64,000 nt of DNA from Argonema antarcticum A004/B2. GTDB taxonomy: Bacteria > Cyanobacteriota > Cyanobacteriia > Cyanobacteriales > Aerosakkonemataceae. The stretch lies in assembly GCF_023333585.1 (NCBI RefSeq), contig NZ_JAIQZN010000010.1, forward strand, positions 5,995 to 69,994, in the 5' to 3' direction. Both the position numbers and the translations under genes were made by a program. Below the pieces are notes generated by a model, which saw only the letters and a program-made list of their open reading frames with translations, was not told where the DNA came from and made no database searches. This document shows, piece by piece, positions 36,346 to 45,484 of this stretch (its first letter is position 1; each line of letters begins with the position of its first letter).

Positions 36346-38493
36346 ATGCACCTCAACGGCCAACCTGTCTATTCGCTAGCCCTCAAAAATGCCATCAACC
36401 CTCACACCCTGTCCGTCCCTCCCGATACTCCTCTAATAGAGGTTCTGCATCTAATGGCGCAGGTGAGAAGCAGTTGTCCATTGCCGGGTGAAAATCCGTT
36501 GCTGGAAGTTGAGGAAACTAGCGAATCTTTCCAAGAGAGGTTAAAACGAGCCAGCTGTGTTTTAGCGATCGAAGGGTTAGAGTTAGTCGGCATATTTACA
36601 GAACGGGATATCGTTAGGCTGACCGCTGGCGGAATGGACTTAAAAACGCTGAAGGTGGCCGATGTAATGAGCCATCCAGTGATTACTCTGAGCCAATCCG
36701 ATTCTTACGATATATTCAATGCGCTATCAATCTTTCGTCAGCATCGCATTCGTCACCTGCCAATTTTAGACGGGTCAGGTCAGATCGTAGGGATACTGAC
36801 GCCGGGAAGCATTCGTGCATCGATGCAACCTGCCAATCTCCTGACTCGATTGTGGTCTGTAGCAGACGTGATGTCAGCTCAAGTCATTCATGCGCCAATG
36901 ACTGCATCTGTGCTGAATTTAGCTCAGTTGATGGCAGAGTATCGAGTTAGCTGCGTGGTGATTGCCAGGATGGAAGAAAAAGAGCTGAGGACTGAGGAAA
37001 AGGCAATTCAGGACTCGGTATTGAGCGATCGGGATTCAGGAAAAAGTCTCAGACGAGACCATTTCCTGAAACCTGTAGGGATTGTCACTGAGGGAGATGT
37101 GGTGAAGTTTCAGGCGCTAGAGCTGAACTTATCGAAGTTGCAGGCCCAAGAAGTAATGAGTACTCCGTTATTTTGTTTGGGGCCTGATGAATCGCTTTGG
37201 GTCGCCCACCAGGAGATGCAGCGGCGGCACGTGCGGCGCTTGGTTGTGGTGGGTTATCAGGGGGAATTGCTGGGTGTTGTGTCCCAAACCAGCCTGCTGC
37301 AAGTGCTAGATCCAACGGAAATGTACGGTGTTATTGAGGCGTTACAGCAAGCGGTAGACGATCGCACGACGGAATTAAGAACCGCTAATCAGCAATTGCA
37401 GAAGGAGATTGCTTATCGTGTCAAGGCGGAGGAGGAACTGCAAAAAGCTCACGACGACTTAAAAATACAGGTTGACAAACGAACTGCCGAATTACAAGCA
37501 GCTAATTTGCTTCTCAAAGAGGACATCGCCAAGCGCCAGCAGGTAGAGGAAGCATTACGGCAATCGGAAGCGCAATTAAGAGAACAAGCGAATCAGCTGG
37601 AATTTGCGCTCCACGAATTACAACGCACTCAAACCCAACTGATTCAGACTGAAAAGATGTCCAGTCTGGGACAGCTGGTTGCTGGTGTGGCTCACGAAAT
37701 TAATAATCCGGTCAGCTTCATCCACGGTAATCTACCCTATGCCAGTCAATATGTCCGAGATTTGCTGCACTTGGTTAACCTCTACCAGCAACACTATACC
37801 CAGCCGATTCCGGCAATTAAAGCGCAGGCTGACGCGATCGATCTTAATTTTTTGCTGGAAGATTTGCCTAAGTTGTTGGCTTCGATGCAGTTGGGGGTAG
37901 AACGCATCCGCCAGATTGTTTTGTCCCTGCGGAACTTCTCGCGGCTGGATCAGGCCCAGATGAAGCCGGTTGACCTTCACGAGGGAATTGATAGCACTCT
38001 GCTGATCTTGCAGAATCGACTCAAGCCAATGGCAGGACATCCGGGTATTTTGGTGATTAAGGAGTACGGCGACCTACCACCTGTGAACTGTTATCCTGGG
38101 CAGCTAAACCAGGTGTTTATGAATATATTAAGTAATGCTGTTGACGCTTTGGATGAGAGCGAAAGGCTTAAGGACTCACAAAACATTCCCCAGTCAGGGA
38201 GTGAAGTCGAACAGCGTGTCGGTACGATCCGAATTCGCACTGAAGTGCTAAACGGCGATTGGGTGACGATCCGGTTTGCCGACAACGGGCCGGGAATGAC
38301 GGAGGCAGTACTTAAGAAATTGTTCGATCCTTTTTATACAACGAAGCCACCAGGTAAAGGTACTGGTTTAGGCTTGTCTATTAGCTATCAGATTGTGGTT
38401 GAAAAACACGGAGGTCACTTGAAGTGTTTTTCAGTACCAGGACAGGGAACTGAGTTTGCGATCGAAATTCCAACCCAGCGGGTAAATAAATAA
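36346..38493 (+). CDS. CBS-domain histidine kinase
   Basis: A 715-aa soluble kinase. Residues 10-330 contain four CBS motifs as two Bateman pairs (VADVMSHPVITL, VADVMSAQVIHA and QEVMSTPLFCL mark three of them), which usually bind adenine nucleotides. A long coiled coil (about 335-430) leads to the H box GVAHEINNPVSFI with His450, then HATPase_c: NAVDALDESE, DNGPGMTE and GKGTGLGLSIS. It lacks a transmembrane segment, so it probably reads the cell's energy state. Acceptor proteins are not identified; the FHA genes on either side are candidates as partners. Start ATG 36346. Confidence 0.9.
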   Translation: MHLNGQPVYSLALKNAINPHTLSVPPDTPLIEVLHLMAQVRSSCPLPGENPLLEVEETSESFQERLKRASCVLAIEGLELVGIFTERDIVRLTAGGMDLKTLKVADVMSHPVITLSQSDSYDIFNALSIFRQHRIRHLPILDGSGQIVGILTPGSIRASMQPANLLTRLWSVADVMSAQVIHAPMTASVLNLAQLMAEYRVSCVVIARMEEKELRTEEKAIQDSVLSDRDSGKSLRRDHFLKPVGIVTEGDVVKFQALELNLSKLQAQEVMSTPLFCLGPDESLWVAHQEMQRRHVRRLVVVGYQGELLGVVSQTSLLQVLDPTEMYGVIEALQQAVDDRTTELRTANQQLQKEIAYRVKAEEELQKAHDDLKIQVDKRTAELQAANLLLKEDIAKRQQVEEALRQSEAQLREQANQLEFALHELQRTQTQLIQTEKMSSLGQLVAGVAHEINNPVSFIHGNLPYASQYVRDLLHLVNLYQQHYTQPIPAIKAQADAIDLNFLLEDLPKLLASMQLGVERIRQIVLSLRNFSRLDQAQMKPVDLHEGIDSTLLILQNRLKPMAGHPGILVIKEYGDLPPVNCYPGQLNQVFMNILSNAVDALDESERLKDSQNIPQSGSEVEQRVGTIRIRTEVLNGDWVTIRFADNGPGMTEAVLKKLFDPFYTTKPPGKGTGLGLSISYQIVVEKHGGHLKCFSVPGQGTEFAIEIPTQRVNK

Positions 38494-38665
38494 GCTTCGA
38501 GCCAATAGTTAATGGGAATTTGCCAATTTCTGACGCTCACACCTGACTCTGTTAGCGATCGCCGAACCAGAGGAATTGCCGGTAGTTTTTTTAATTGATA
38601 TGCTAAAGGTGAGCGACTAGCGATCGTAACAGTTATACACATAAATATTTTCAGATCTAATAGCT

Positions 38666-39097
38666 GTGATTACCCTAACTCTACTCCATCCTAGCCAGTC
38701 CACTCCCGTTCAAAGTTGGACTTTCGGGCCTGAATCAGTAATTCGGATTGGTCGGTCAAAAGATAATGACATCATAATTTTCAGTTCTGTAGTCTCACGC
38801 AATCATGTTGAGTTATGGAACAATGGTACTGAGTGGGAAATAATTAATTTTGGGGCTAATGGAACTTATGTGGATAATGAACCGATCGCTCAGCGTCAGG
38901 TGGTAGATGGGATGATATTTCGTATGGGGAGTTCTGGGCCAAAAATTCAAATTTTGCTGGACAAAGGAGACCCAGATGCAGTAATAAAGAAGCAAGTGGA
39001 AAATGGATCGCCAGATGCAAATACAGAACAAGTATTCAAAGAATCAGAGACTTACCTAACAAGTCGCAGAGTAAAAAGCATAGATGAAGATTCGTAA
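38666..39097 (+). CDS. FHA domain protein, copy 2
   Basis: A 143-aa FHA protein, paralogue of the gene at 35720: both start GTG and read MITL-LLHP-QS-P-QSWTF-ESVIRIGR, then VVSRNHVEL and GANGTYVDN. The second copy has the C-terminal tail VKSIDEDS. The FHA binding residues are intact. It lies 172 bp after the CBS-kinase gene. Confidence 0.88.
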   Translation: MITLTLLHPSQSTPVQSWTFGPESVIRIGRSKDNDIIIFSSVVSRNHVELWNNGTEWEIINFGANGTYVDNEPIAQRQVVDGMIFRMGSSGPKIQILLDKGDPDAVIKKQVENGSPDANTEQVFKESETYLTSRRVKSIDEDS

Positions 39098-39157
39098 ACC
39101 GATACTCAGGGTCTATCTGTCTTTAAAATAGAGCTAATGGCTAATTTCTACGATCGC

Positions 39158-39865
39158 TTATTGGCTGCATTCACAACTGTTTTTTAAATGGAGCATAATA
39201 CCAGAGGAAAGTCCAGCCCAGAGGGGAGTATTTACATTAGCTTTTCGCAAACCTTCTGCTGTCCAAGAATTACAATTTCTCAATATGGAATAACTTCCTT
39301 TGGCTTCATAAAAGCTACTGTGAGATGAGTAACCCTGACTAATTCGCATTTTTATACCCCGCTCATCCAGTTGGAACGAATCGTTAATAAATTTCATTAA
39401 ATTAAGATAATCAGTCTGACTGACGCGGAAACATCTTCTTTCAATATTATTGGGAATCACTTCATACCATTGTACGTCCATGACAGAAGGAGTAGGAAGA
39501 AATAAGGCATTGAAGGTAGTAATAACATTTAGATCTGCCAAAGTAGGAGTAGTCAGATAAAAGGCTCTATCTCCCCAACCAAAACTTAAATACTTATAGT
39601 TAGTTTCGGAGTTATTTTGAATGTCATCTATCTTTAGATATATGTTCCAATCAAAGATACCATTATTAACGGGAACCAAAATATTCGTGTGGATTCCCGT
39701 GTTAGAGACGCAGATAGTCAAGTAGCAGTTTGACTGGGAAGAATGACACCATTTTGTGGGAGTGAAGTAACCGATGGTGAGGACAGTCAAAATTGATAAA
39801 GTGGAAAACACTAAATAGCGAGAGATTTTTTTGAGATAGGGTATTATAGAGGTTTTCAGTTGCAT
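39158..39865 (-). CDS. DUF2459 family protein
   Basis: A 235-aa protein with an N-terminal membrane segment (YLVFSTLSILTVLTIGYF) and the DUF2459 hallmarks: NTGIHTNILVPV, FGWGDRAFYLTTPT, NALFLPTPSVM and CNSWTAEGLRKAN-TPLWAGLSSG. DUF2459 proteins were named from a gene near urease clusters in proteobacteria; their function is unknown, and the CNSW and HTN residues look like an NlpC-like catalytic Cys/His set. The ATG at 39865 with GAGGTG 6 nt upstream is chosen over the GTG three codons earlier. No urease gene is near. Confidence 0.85.
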   Translation of the reverse strand: MQLKTSIIPYLKKISRYLVFSTLSILTVLTIGYFTPTKWCHSSQSNCYLTICVSNTGIHTNILVPVNNGIFDWNIYLKIDDIQNNSETNYKYLSFGWGDRAFYLTTPTLADLNVITTFNALFLPTPSVMDVQWYEVIPNNIERRCFRVSQTDYLNLMKFINDSFQLDERGIKMRISQGYSSHSSFYEAKGSYSILRNCNSWTAEGLRKANVNTPLWAGLSSGIMLHLKNSCECSQ

Positions 39866-39991
39866 GAAGTACACCTCAGAAGCCGGGTTTCTCCAACAAT
39901 ACCTTCGCGTCCGCCAAAAAATGGATTAATTTGTAGGTTGGGTTGAGTTACGAAACTTGCAAGTATCATTGAAAATAACTAGGAGTTATAT

Positions 39992-40867
39992 ATGAGTATG
40001 CAACAATCAGCGATCAGGCAGAGTGACTTACTCAATCAGTTGGTGCTGGACCGTCGCACGGCGGAAGAACTGGGCCGGGTAGATTATTTGTGGCTAAATC
40101 CTAAAGCTCACCGAGTAGAAGGGTTTACCTGTAAGTCGGGATTTTTGGGTGGCAAAAAACGATCGTTTATTTGGGATCGAATTGAATCAATTGGTGCTGA
40201 TGGCATCATGGTGAACTTCAATGCCGAGGAATTTGCCGATCCAGAAAAATCTGAGCAAGTATTTTCTCTGATCGGTCATGAAGTGTGGACAGAATCTGGT
40301 GATAAGGCTGGCAAGGTGGTGGACTATTTATTAGTTCCCGAAACTGCTGCTGTGGTAAATTACTTAATTTCCTCTAGCGGTTGGCGTGGGGTATTGGATG
40401 GGATCTACCTCCTGGCGCTTACAGATATTTCCAGTATCGGTAGCAAACGGTTGCTTGTGCCAGATACAGTTGTTCAAAATCCTCAATATTATGCTGAAGG
40501 ATTAAATCAAAAGGTTAGTCAAGCAGCAGATTTTATTCAGGAGGACTATAGCAAAACTCAGAGTGAATTGGAGGGGATAAGGCGCGGGGCTCAAAATGTC
40601 GCCGGACAATGGCAAGACAAAGCTAAACTGATGGCTGGTCAAGCTAAAGAAAGGGCTCAAGATGCAGCTGGTCAAGCTAAAGAAAGGGCTCAAGATATGG
40701 CCGATCAAGTTAAAGAAAGGGCTCAAGATATGGCCGATCAAGTTAAAGACAAAATTGCCGATCTTAAAGCAAGTCAGCCTTTAGAACATGAGCAAAATGC
40801 GGCGCTACCTCCGGCTCCAGATATTATTGAAATAAAGGCTGAAGTAATCAGGGAAGATTCGGAGTAA
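39992..40867 (+). CDS. PRC-barrel protein with LEA-like tail
   Basis: A 291-aa protein with two PRC-barrel domains (DRRTAEELGRVDYLW... and HEVWTESGDKAGKVVDYLL...) as in photosynthesis- and ribosome-associated proteins, followed by a helical C-terminal part with four 11-residue repeats of MAGQAKERAQD type (DNA 40631-40762, 33-bp units). The 11-mers resemble LEA group 3 motifs that protect cells from drying; whether they do so here is unknown. The start ATG 39992 has TAGGAG 6 nt upstream. Stand-alone gene. Confidence 0.88.
   Translation: MSMQQSAIRQSDLLNQLVLDRRTAEELGRVDYLWLNPKAHRVEGFTCKSGFLGGKKRSFIWDRIESIGADGIMVNFNAEEFADPEKSEQVFSLIGHEVWTESGDKAGKVVDYLLVPETAAVVNYLISSSGWRGVLDGIYLLALTDISSIGSKRLLVPDTVVQNPQYYAEGLNQKVSQAADFIQEDYSKTQSELEGIRRGAQNVAGQWQDKAKLMAGQAKERAQDAAGQAKERAQDMADQVKERAQDMADQVKDKIADLKASQPLEHEQNAALPPAPDIIEIKAEVIREDSE
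40631..40762 (+). repeat. 33-bp in-frame tandem repeat
   Basis: Four units, three nearly identical, encoding MAGQAKERAQD, AAGQAKERAQD, MADQVKERAQD and MADQVKDKIAD. Recent amplification is likely because the DNA is nearly identical too. Confidence 0.95.
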
Positions 40868-41001
40868 AAGTCAAAGGATTTTAGTTGATTGATTGGGCGA
40901 GGGAGGGATGCGATCGCATTCTTCCCTTTTTGTTAAAATAGACAAAAGCAATAGCAACGCATCCCTTCTCATTTAAAATGTCTTTGTAGGAGAATTATGT
41001 T

Positions 41002-41613
41002 ATGACAGCAACCATCCAAGCATCGTCAAAGCGCTACTCTCCAGAAGAATATTTAGAACTGGAGTCAGCAGCGGAATACAAAAACGAGTATCGCGACGGA
41101 GAAATAGTACCTATGACGGGTGGAACTACCAATCACAATCGAATTGCACTCAACATGAGTATTGCTCTATGTTTGGCTTTCAAAGGACAGAACTACGATG
41201 TTTTCATGGGTGATGTGCGCCTGTGGATAACCAGAAAGCGATTTTACACTTATCCAGATGTAATGGTAATTTATGGAAAACCAGAGTATTTTAACGAGCG
41301 GAAGGATACAGTTACCAACCCTCAAGTCATTGTGGAAGTTTTATCGAAATCTACTAAAGCTTACGATCGAGGCGATAAGTTTAACGCTTACAAAACTATT
41401 CCAACTTTTCAAGAGTACATTCTGATCGACCAAACCAAAATTCAGATTGAGCAGTATTCTAAAACAGCCAATAAGCGATGGTTGTATCGCGAGTACGATG
41501 AGGAAGATATGGCGCTAGTTTTTAATTGTTTAGAGCTAGAAGTTTCCCTGTCAGATATATACGAAAAGGTTAATTTTGAGGATATTGAAAGCGAAGAGAA
41601 TGGGGAAAAGTGA
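41002..41613 (+). CDS. Uma2 family (DUF820) putative endonuclease
   Basis: A 203-aa protein of the Uma2/DUF820 family, abundant in cyanobacteria, with a PD-(D/E)xK-like core: TYPDVMVIYGKP then QVIVEVLSKSTKAYDRG, and YDEEDMALVFNCLELEVSLSDIYE at the end. Nuclease activity is predicted from the fold, not shown. The ATG at 41002, AGGAGAA 7 nt upstream, is chosen. An ATG at 40997 is out of frame. It has no partner gene. Confidence 0.9.
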   Translation: MTATIQASSKRYSPEEYLELESAAEYKNEYRDGEIVPMTGGTTNHNRIALNMSIALCLAFKGQNYDVFMGDVRLWITRKRFYTYPDVMVIYGKPEYFNERKDTVTNPQVIVEVLSKSTKAYDRGDKFNAYKTIPTFQEYILIDQTKIQIEQYSKTANKRWLYREYDEEDMALVFNCLELEVSLSDIYEKVNFEDIESEENGEK

Positions 41614-41699
41614 CTACGCGGAAGTGAAAAGTCAAAAATGCTTTGAGTGTCAGGCATTTAAGTACTTTTGAACTGGTGGGTTATTTCTGTCGCGCTGCA

Positions 41700-42386
41700 C
41701 TACCGACCTTTTGCTTTGACTGCTCTAGATTCCACTGTGAATGTTGGAATATCTTGCAGTTCAGTTTCGGTCAAGCTGTATTGTTCGCACACCAAACTCA
41801 GACGAGTTCCGGTGGTTTTAACGGCATTGACGGAGTGGGTGAGGTCGCCTTGAAAATAGAGCAGTGTGTTAACTTGTGGCTTAATCTGCCCGACTTGCTG
41901 TTTGTGGCGGCGCAGCACCAGTTCTCCGCCTTCTAGATGGGGGGGGACTTGCACGTAAAGAACGCTGACCGCGAGGGGCGGCTCAACTGTTTTGCAGTAA
42001 GATCGCAGGGAGCGATCGATATGGGGATCGACACGGGAGCCTTCCACCAGCAGCAAGGGGTTGAGGTAGAAAGCGTTGCAGGTGGGCTGTAGCGCTCGAT
42101 CTAGATAAGGTTTGAAGAAGGGAAAACGTCGTTCTACTTCCCCAATTTCCGAACGTTGAAACACCACGGAAAACCCTTTGGTGCCAATGAAGTCGCGGTT
42201 GAGGTTGTTGATGGCAAGATAAGAGCAGGCGAGAATTTCTCCTCGCAGGTCGTTGAGGTAATCTAGAGGGAAGGCGTTGGGATGTCGATGATAGTATTTC
42301 AAGGCGCTTACTTCTTTCTGGCTCAAAGAATATGTATGAAGCCGCAGAGGGAAGGGGCTAAGAGGGGAAAAAGAATTATAGATCAT
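41700..42386 (-). CDS. 2OG-Fe(II) oxygenase
   Basis: A 228-aa protein whose His-Xaa-Asp...His iron ligands are visible: HID in VDPHIDRSLRSY and the distal His in DLTHSVNAV, with TRLSLVCEQYSL giving the Arg for 2-oxoglutarate. It resembles cyanobacterial proteins of the 2OG oxygenase superfamily lacking known substrates. The first 20 codons derive partly from a dispersed repeat (see 33832 and 42371), so the true start may be a TTG about 22 codons in; ATG 42386 has no good ribosome site. Moderate certainty about the start, good for the family. Confidence 0.8.
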   Translation of the reverse strand: MIYNSFSPLSPFPLRLHTYSLSQKEVSALKYYHRHPNAFPLDYLNDLRGEILACSYLAINNLNRDFIGTKGFSVVFQRSEIGEVERRFPFFKPYLDRALQPTCNAFYLNPLLLVEGSRVDPHIDRSLRSYCKTVEPPLAVSVLYVQVPPHLEGGELVLRRHKQQVGQIKPQVNTLLYFQGDLTHSVNAVKTTGTRLSLVCEQYSLTETELQDIPTFTVESRAVKAKGR

Positions 42387-42423
42387 CTTCTAGCCAGAAA
42401 GGAGTAAAGGCAAATTACTTGTC

Positions 42424-42807
42424 TTAGCTGAATGGTCTTTCTTCTGGTGGGAGAAAACCATAGAGAATTTCATCAGGTTCATCTTCTGACTCGTCTTCAT
42501 CAGCTAGGGGTTCTTGCTTCTGAAGGTTTTGGGGCGGTCTTCCTGATGCAGCATAAGAGGCGGTCATGATGGAAGCCGCTGTATGCAATCGTTGCTGTAA
42601 GCTATTGACTGTGGTGCCAAGTTGAGCTACATCTGTTTCCAAGGCATTAAGGCGACTGTCAGTGGTTTCGATATTTTCACCCAAGTATTGTGCGATCGCT
42701 TCGTAAATTATCAGACTTGGCTCTTTTTTCCTTTCCTCAGCCAACCGCGCAATCTTTTCTTTCCAGTCTTGAGGAATCTGACAACTTACCATTACCTTCT
42801 CTGCCAT
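42424..42807 (-). CDS. RHH-type DNA-binding or coiled-coil protein
   Basis: A 127-aa protein. The N-terminus (VMVSCQIPQDWKEKIARLAEERKKEPSLIIYEAI) reads as a ribbon-helix-helix domain. A coiled-coil segment follows (TTDSRLNALETDVAQLGTTVNSLQQRL) and then an acidic tail. The RHH domain may act as a transcription factor or antitoxin; no toxin is next to it. Start ATG 42807. Confidence 0.7.
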   Translation of the reverse strand: MAEKVMVSCQIPQDWKEKIARLAEERKKEPSLIIYEAIAQYLGENIETTDSRLNALETDVAQLGTTVNSLQQRLHTAASIMTASYAASGRPPQNLQKQEPLADEDESEDEPDEILYGFLPPEERPFS

Positions 42808-42855
42808 AAATTGTTAACCTGACTTTTCCGGCGATCTTTTTGCGTGGTGCGAATA

Positions 42856-42890
42856 TCGCTAGGGACTAGGGACTAGGGGCTAGCTATAAC
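42856..42890. repeat. GCTAGGG heptamer run
   Basis: CGCTAGGGACTAGGGACTAGGGGCTAGC, the same heptamer as at 30171 and 58563. It opens the 645-bp repeat-only spacer 42808-43452, which contains no gene; a short divergent promoter for the RHH gene must lie at the left end. Confidence 0.8.
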
Positions 42891-43010
42891 ATTCTCTCTC
42901 ACCAAATCAGAGATTATACTAAATCCCCATTTATAACGAACCGCAGAGGTGCAGAGGGCTCAGAGAGAAGAGGAAGAAGATAAAGGGGGTAGTCAACCCG
43001 GATTTGGTAT

Positions 43011-43172
43011 TATATCATGTCCGGTTGCATCGGTAGCGTAAGCGTGATGCGAGAAATTGTCTGTTGTCATCGAGGGTTAAATTTTTACCACAGATGAAGA
43101 CAGATGAACACAGATGAACACAGATAAGAGAGTTATTTTTTTTAGACAACCGATGCCACCGGACATGATATA
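43011..43172. repeat. 162-bp inverted-repeat element
   Basis: The left end TATATCATGTCCGGTTGC and right end GCCACCGGACATGATATA are reverse complements with few mismatches (26-bp arms). Inside are CACAGATGAACACAGATGAA type repeats. It has the form of a MITE. The right arm overlaps a TAGCGCTACGCGCTA palindrome that recurs at 43256. Confidence 0.8.
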
Positions 43173-43187
43173 GCGCTACGCGCTAAC

Positions 43188-43253
43188 GTTAGGACAATTC
43201 TTGAAGGCAGCATCCTTATATTGTCTATTTTGAAATTATATCACTGTCCTAAC
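43188..43253. repeat. 66-bp element with GTTAGGACA ends
   Basis: GTTAGGACA at 43188 and TGTCCTAAC at 43245-43253. It is flanked on both sides by TAGCGCTACGCGCTA (43171-43185, 43256-43270), so the element appears to be inserted within, or duplicated with, that palindrome. Confidence 0.7.
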
Positions 43254-43295
43254 TATAGCGCTACGCGCTATATTACAGCCTTTTTCATCTCGGTG

Positions 43296-43344
43296 AGCTA
43301 CAGAGATCCCCTACTTCTTGGAGAAGTCGGGGATCTCTGTAGCT
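43296..43344. repeat. 49-bp palindrome
   Basis: AGCTACAGAGATCCCC pairs with GGGGATCTCTGTAGCT; inside, ACTTCT pairs with AGAAGT, so nearly the whole 49 bp folds. The GAAGTCGGGGATCT part is a spacer repeat seen widely in filamentous cyanobacteria. Confidence 0.85.
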
Positions 43345-43452
43345 ATCCCAGGCTGTAGTTTATGCAACTGAAAACCGCTATATGGTGCGGGATTCCCAGA
43401 CCAGCAGCTGAGTCTTTGCTGTCAGGTCAGTGAGACAAGCCTACAATTTCAC

Positions 43453-44937
43453 TCAAGGCAGGTCGGTGCTGCCCATCAGGTAGAGATCGCACTCGCGAGC
43501 AGCCCCACGACCTTCGTTGAAGGCCCAGACGACGAGGCTCTGACCTCGACGGCAATCACCAGCTGCGAAGACACCGGGAATGCTGGTAGTGTATTTGCCG
43601 TAATCTGCTTTGACGTTGCTGCGGACGTCGCGATCGACACCCAGGGCATCAAGCAGGGGTTGTTCGGGGCCGAGAAAGCCCATCGCCAGTAGGACGATCT
43701 GGGCGGGCAGAACTTTTTGGGTACCAGGGATTTGCTTGGGAATAAACTGGCCTTTGTCGTTTTTCTCCCACTCCACCTGCACGGTGTGAACGGCTTTCAC
43801 ATTGCCGTTTTCGTCGCCCTCGAACTTCGTTGCGGTGGTGAGATAGCCACGCGGATCTTCCCCGAACTTCGCCGCCGCTTCTTCTTGGCCGTAGTCCATC
43901 TTGTAAACCTTCGGCCATTCAGGCCAAGGATTGTTAGCAGCCCGTTCCGAAGGCGGTTTAGGCAAGATTTCCAGCTGCACGAGGCTTTTGCAGCCGTGGC
44001 GCAAGGAAGTGCCTACGCAGTCAGTACCCGTGTCGCCGCCGCCGATGATCACGACATCCTTACCTTCGGCAGAAATGAAGTTGCCGTTTTGAGTCTTGTC
44101 TAGAATCGCCTGGGTATTCGCAGTCAGGAAGTCCATCGCGAAGTAAATGCCTTTCAATTCGCGTCCTTCGATAGTCAGGTCGCGGGGTTTGGTAGCGCCA
44201 GTACAGAGGACTGCGGCGTCGAATTCTTTGAGTAGATTTTCAACGGGGAGGTCTTTGCCAACTTCTGTGTTGCAAACGAACTTCACGCCTTCTTCTTCGA
44301 GGACGTTGAGGCGGCGCAGGACTACCTCTTCTTTGTCTAGCTTCATGTTTGGGATACCATACATGAGCAGGCCACCGGGGCGATCGGCCCGTTCATATAC
44401 AGTCACCCAATGTCCGGCTTTGTTGAGCTGGGCGGCGGCTGAAAGACCCGCAGGGCCAGAGCCGATGATGGCGACTTTTTTCCCGGTGCGTTTAGTTGGC
44501 GGTTCTGGGTTGATCCAGCCTTCTGACCAGCCTTTTTCGATAATCGAATACTCGATATTTTTAATCGTAACTGGCGGGTTGTTGATGCCGAGTACGCATG
44601 AGCCTTCGCAGGGCGCAGGGCAGACGCGACCAGTGAATTCGGGGAAATTGTTGGTTTTGTGGAGGCGATCGAGTGCCTCGCGCCACAGACCGCGATATAC
44701 GAGGTCATTCCATTCGGGGATGAGGTTGTTGATCGGGCAACCGCTCGCCATGCCGCTAATCAGCGTACCTGTGTGGCAAAATGGAATGCCGCAGTCCATA
44801 CACCGTGCGCCTTGGGTGCGGAGTTTGTCCTCTTCCATGTGTACGTGGAATTCGTCCCAGTTGCGAAGGCGATCGAGCGGTGCTAGTTCCGATGGCGCTT
44901 CCCGCAGAAATTCGATAAAGCCAGTTGGTTTTCCCAT
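43453..44937 (-). CDS. gltD: Glutamate synthase small subunit
   Basis: A 494-aa NAD(P)H-dependent subunit of glutamate synthase. The two cysteine clusters for Fe-S are seen: [10 protein letters not shown] and CPAPCEGSC; then FAD-binding [17 protein letters not shown] and NADPH-binding [11 protein letters not shown]; then [19 protein letters not shown]. Its partner gltB lies 4.2 kb upstream on the same strand, with an R-M gene, a small gene and a toxin relic between. The subunit passes electrons to GltB to make two glutamates from glutamine and 2-oxoglutarate. Confidence 0.96.
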   Translation of the reverse strand: MGKPTGFIEFLREAPSELAPLDRLRNWDEFHVHMEEDKLRTQGARCMDCGIPFCHTGTLISGMASGCPINNLIPEWNDLVYRGLWREALDRLHKTNNFPEFTGRVCPAPCEGSCVLGINNPPVTIKNIEYSIIEKGWSEGWINPEPPTKRTGKKVAIIGSGPAGLSAAAQLNKAGHWVTVYERADRPGGLLMYGIPNMKLDKEEVVLRRLNVLEEEGVKFVCNTEVGKDLPVENLLKEFDAAVLCTGATKPRDLTIEGRELKGIYFAMDFLTANTQAILDKTQNGNFISAEGKDVVIIGGGDTGTDCVGTSLRHGCKSLVQLEILPKPPSERAANNPWPEWPKVYKMDYGQEEAAAKFGEDPRGYLTTATKFEGDENGNVKAVHTVQVEWEKNDKGQFIPKQIPGTQKVLPAQIVLLAMGFLGPEQPLLDALGVDRDVRSNVKADYGKYTTSIPGVFAAGDCRRGQSLVVWAFNEGRGAARECDLYLMGSTDLP

Positions 44938-45254
44938 AATCTTGTCTTAGTTGGAATTTATGTGAATCTTTACTCTCGATTCGGCGATCATTGAAAGTTT
45001 ATAACTTTCGGGTAAATATTTGCTACTGTCTCTGCCGCCAAAAGCTTATTCCTTGTGTTTGCGATCCCGATCGCTGACGATGTTGTAAGTTGCCCCTACT
45101 TTGGACGGCGACCTGCTTAAAAGAAGGACTGGCCATTATTTCTGTAAAGCCTGCTACGCATTTTTGACTTTAATTGTTGCTTTTCATCTCCCATAGCTAT
45201 CAGCACTCAGCAAACAGGCTTAATTAATTTATGTTATTGGCGATGGCTTGCCAA
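44938..45254. other. Spacer upstream of gltD
   Basis: 317 bp between the decayed toxin and gltD. It should contain a gltD promoter if the gene is now transcribed separately from gltB. I see no clear NtcA site (GTA-N8-TAC) and no gene. Confidence 0.5.
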
Positions 45255-45483
45255 TTATTTCCGATAAATGTTCCTGCGATGCTTGCAGTGGAGAACTACG
45301 ACAATTGATGTTTCGTCATCAATTTCATAACGGATTCGGTATTCACCAAATCGTACTCGCTATTCGTTTTCAAACCCTTTCAGCTTTTTCACTCCTACCT
45401 AGTCAAAGCGGCTGTTCCGCAAGTGACAGTATTTTCTCTATAATTCGACTCTCTTGATTTCAATTTTTTGGCTTTTTTTCAAA
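45255..45483 (-). pseudogene. Decayed RelE/ParE-family toxin gene
   Basis: On the minus strand, pieces of a RelE/ParE toxin can be read in two frames: IIEKILSLAEQPL, then after a frame change VKKLKGFENE, a stop (TAG), and RVRFGEYRIRYEIDD, VVVLHCKHRRNIYRK, TAA. This follows the family pattern EKI-SLA-P-GVKKLKGFEN-YR-R-GDYRI-YEIDD-HRRE-YR. At least one frameshift and two in-frame stops exist, so the gene is dead. The 5' end abuts the 3' end of the R-M gene, which may have truncated it. Confidence 0.75.
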
Positions 45484-45484
45484 A

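Noticed and set aside
41643-41936. 97-codon plus-strand frame over the 2OG oxygenase
   Set aside because: Antisense to a gene with intact HxD...H residues.
44147-44950. 267-codon plus-strand frame over gltD
   Set aside because: Antisense to gltD; Ser/Arg/Pro-rich composition fits the complement of a conserved gene, not a protein.
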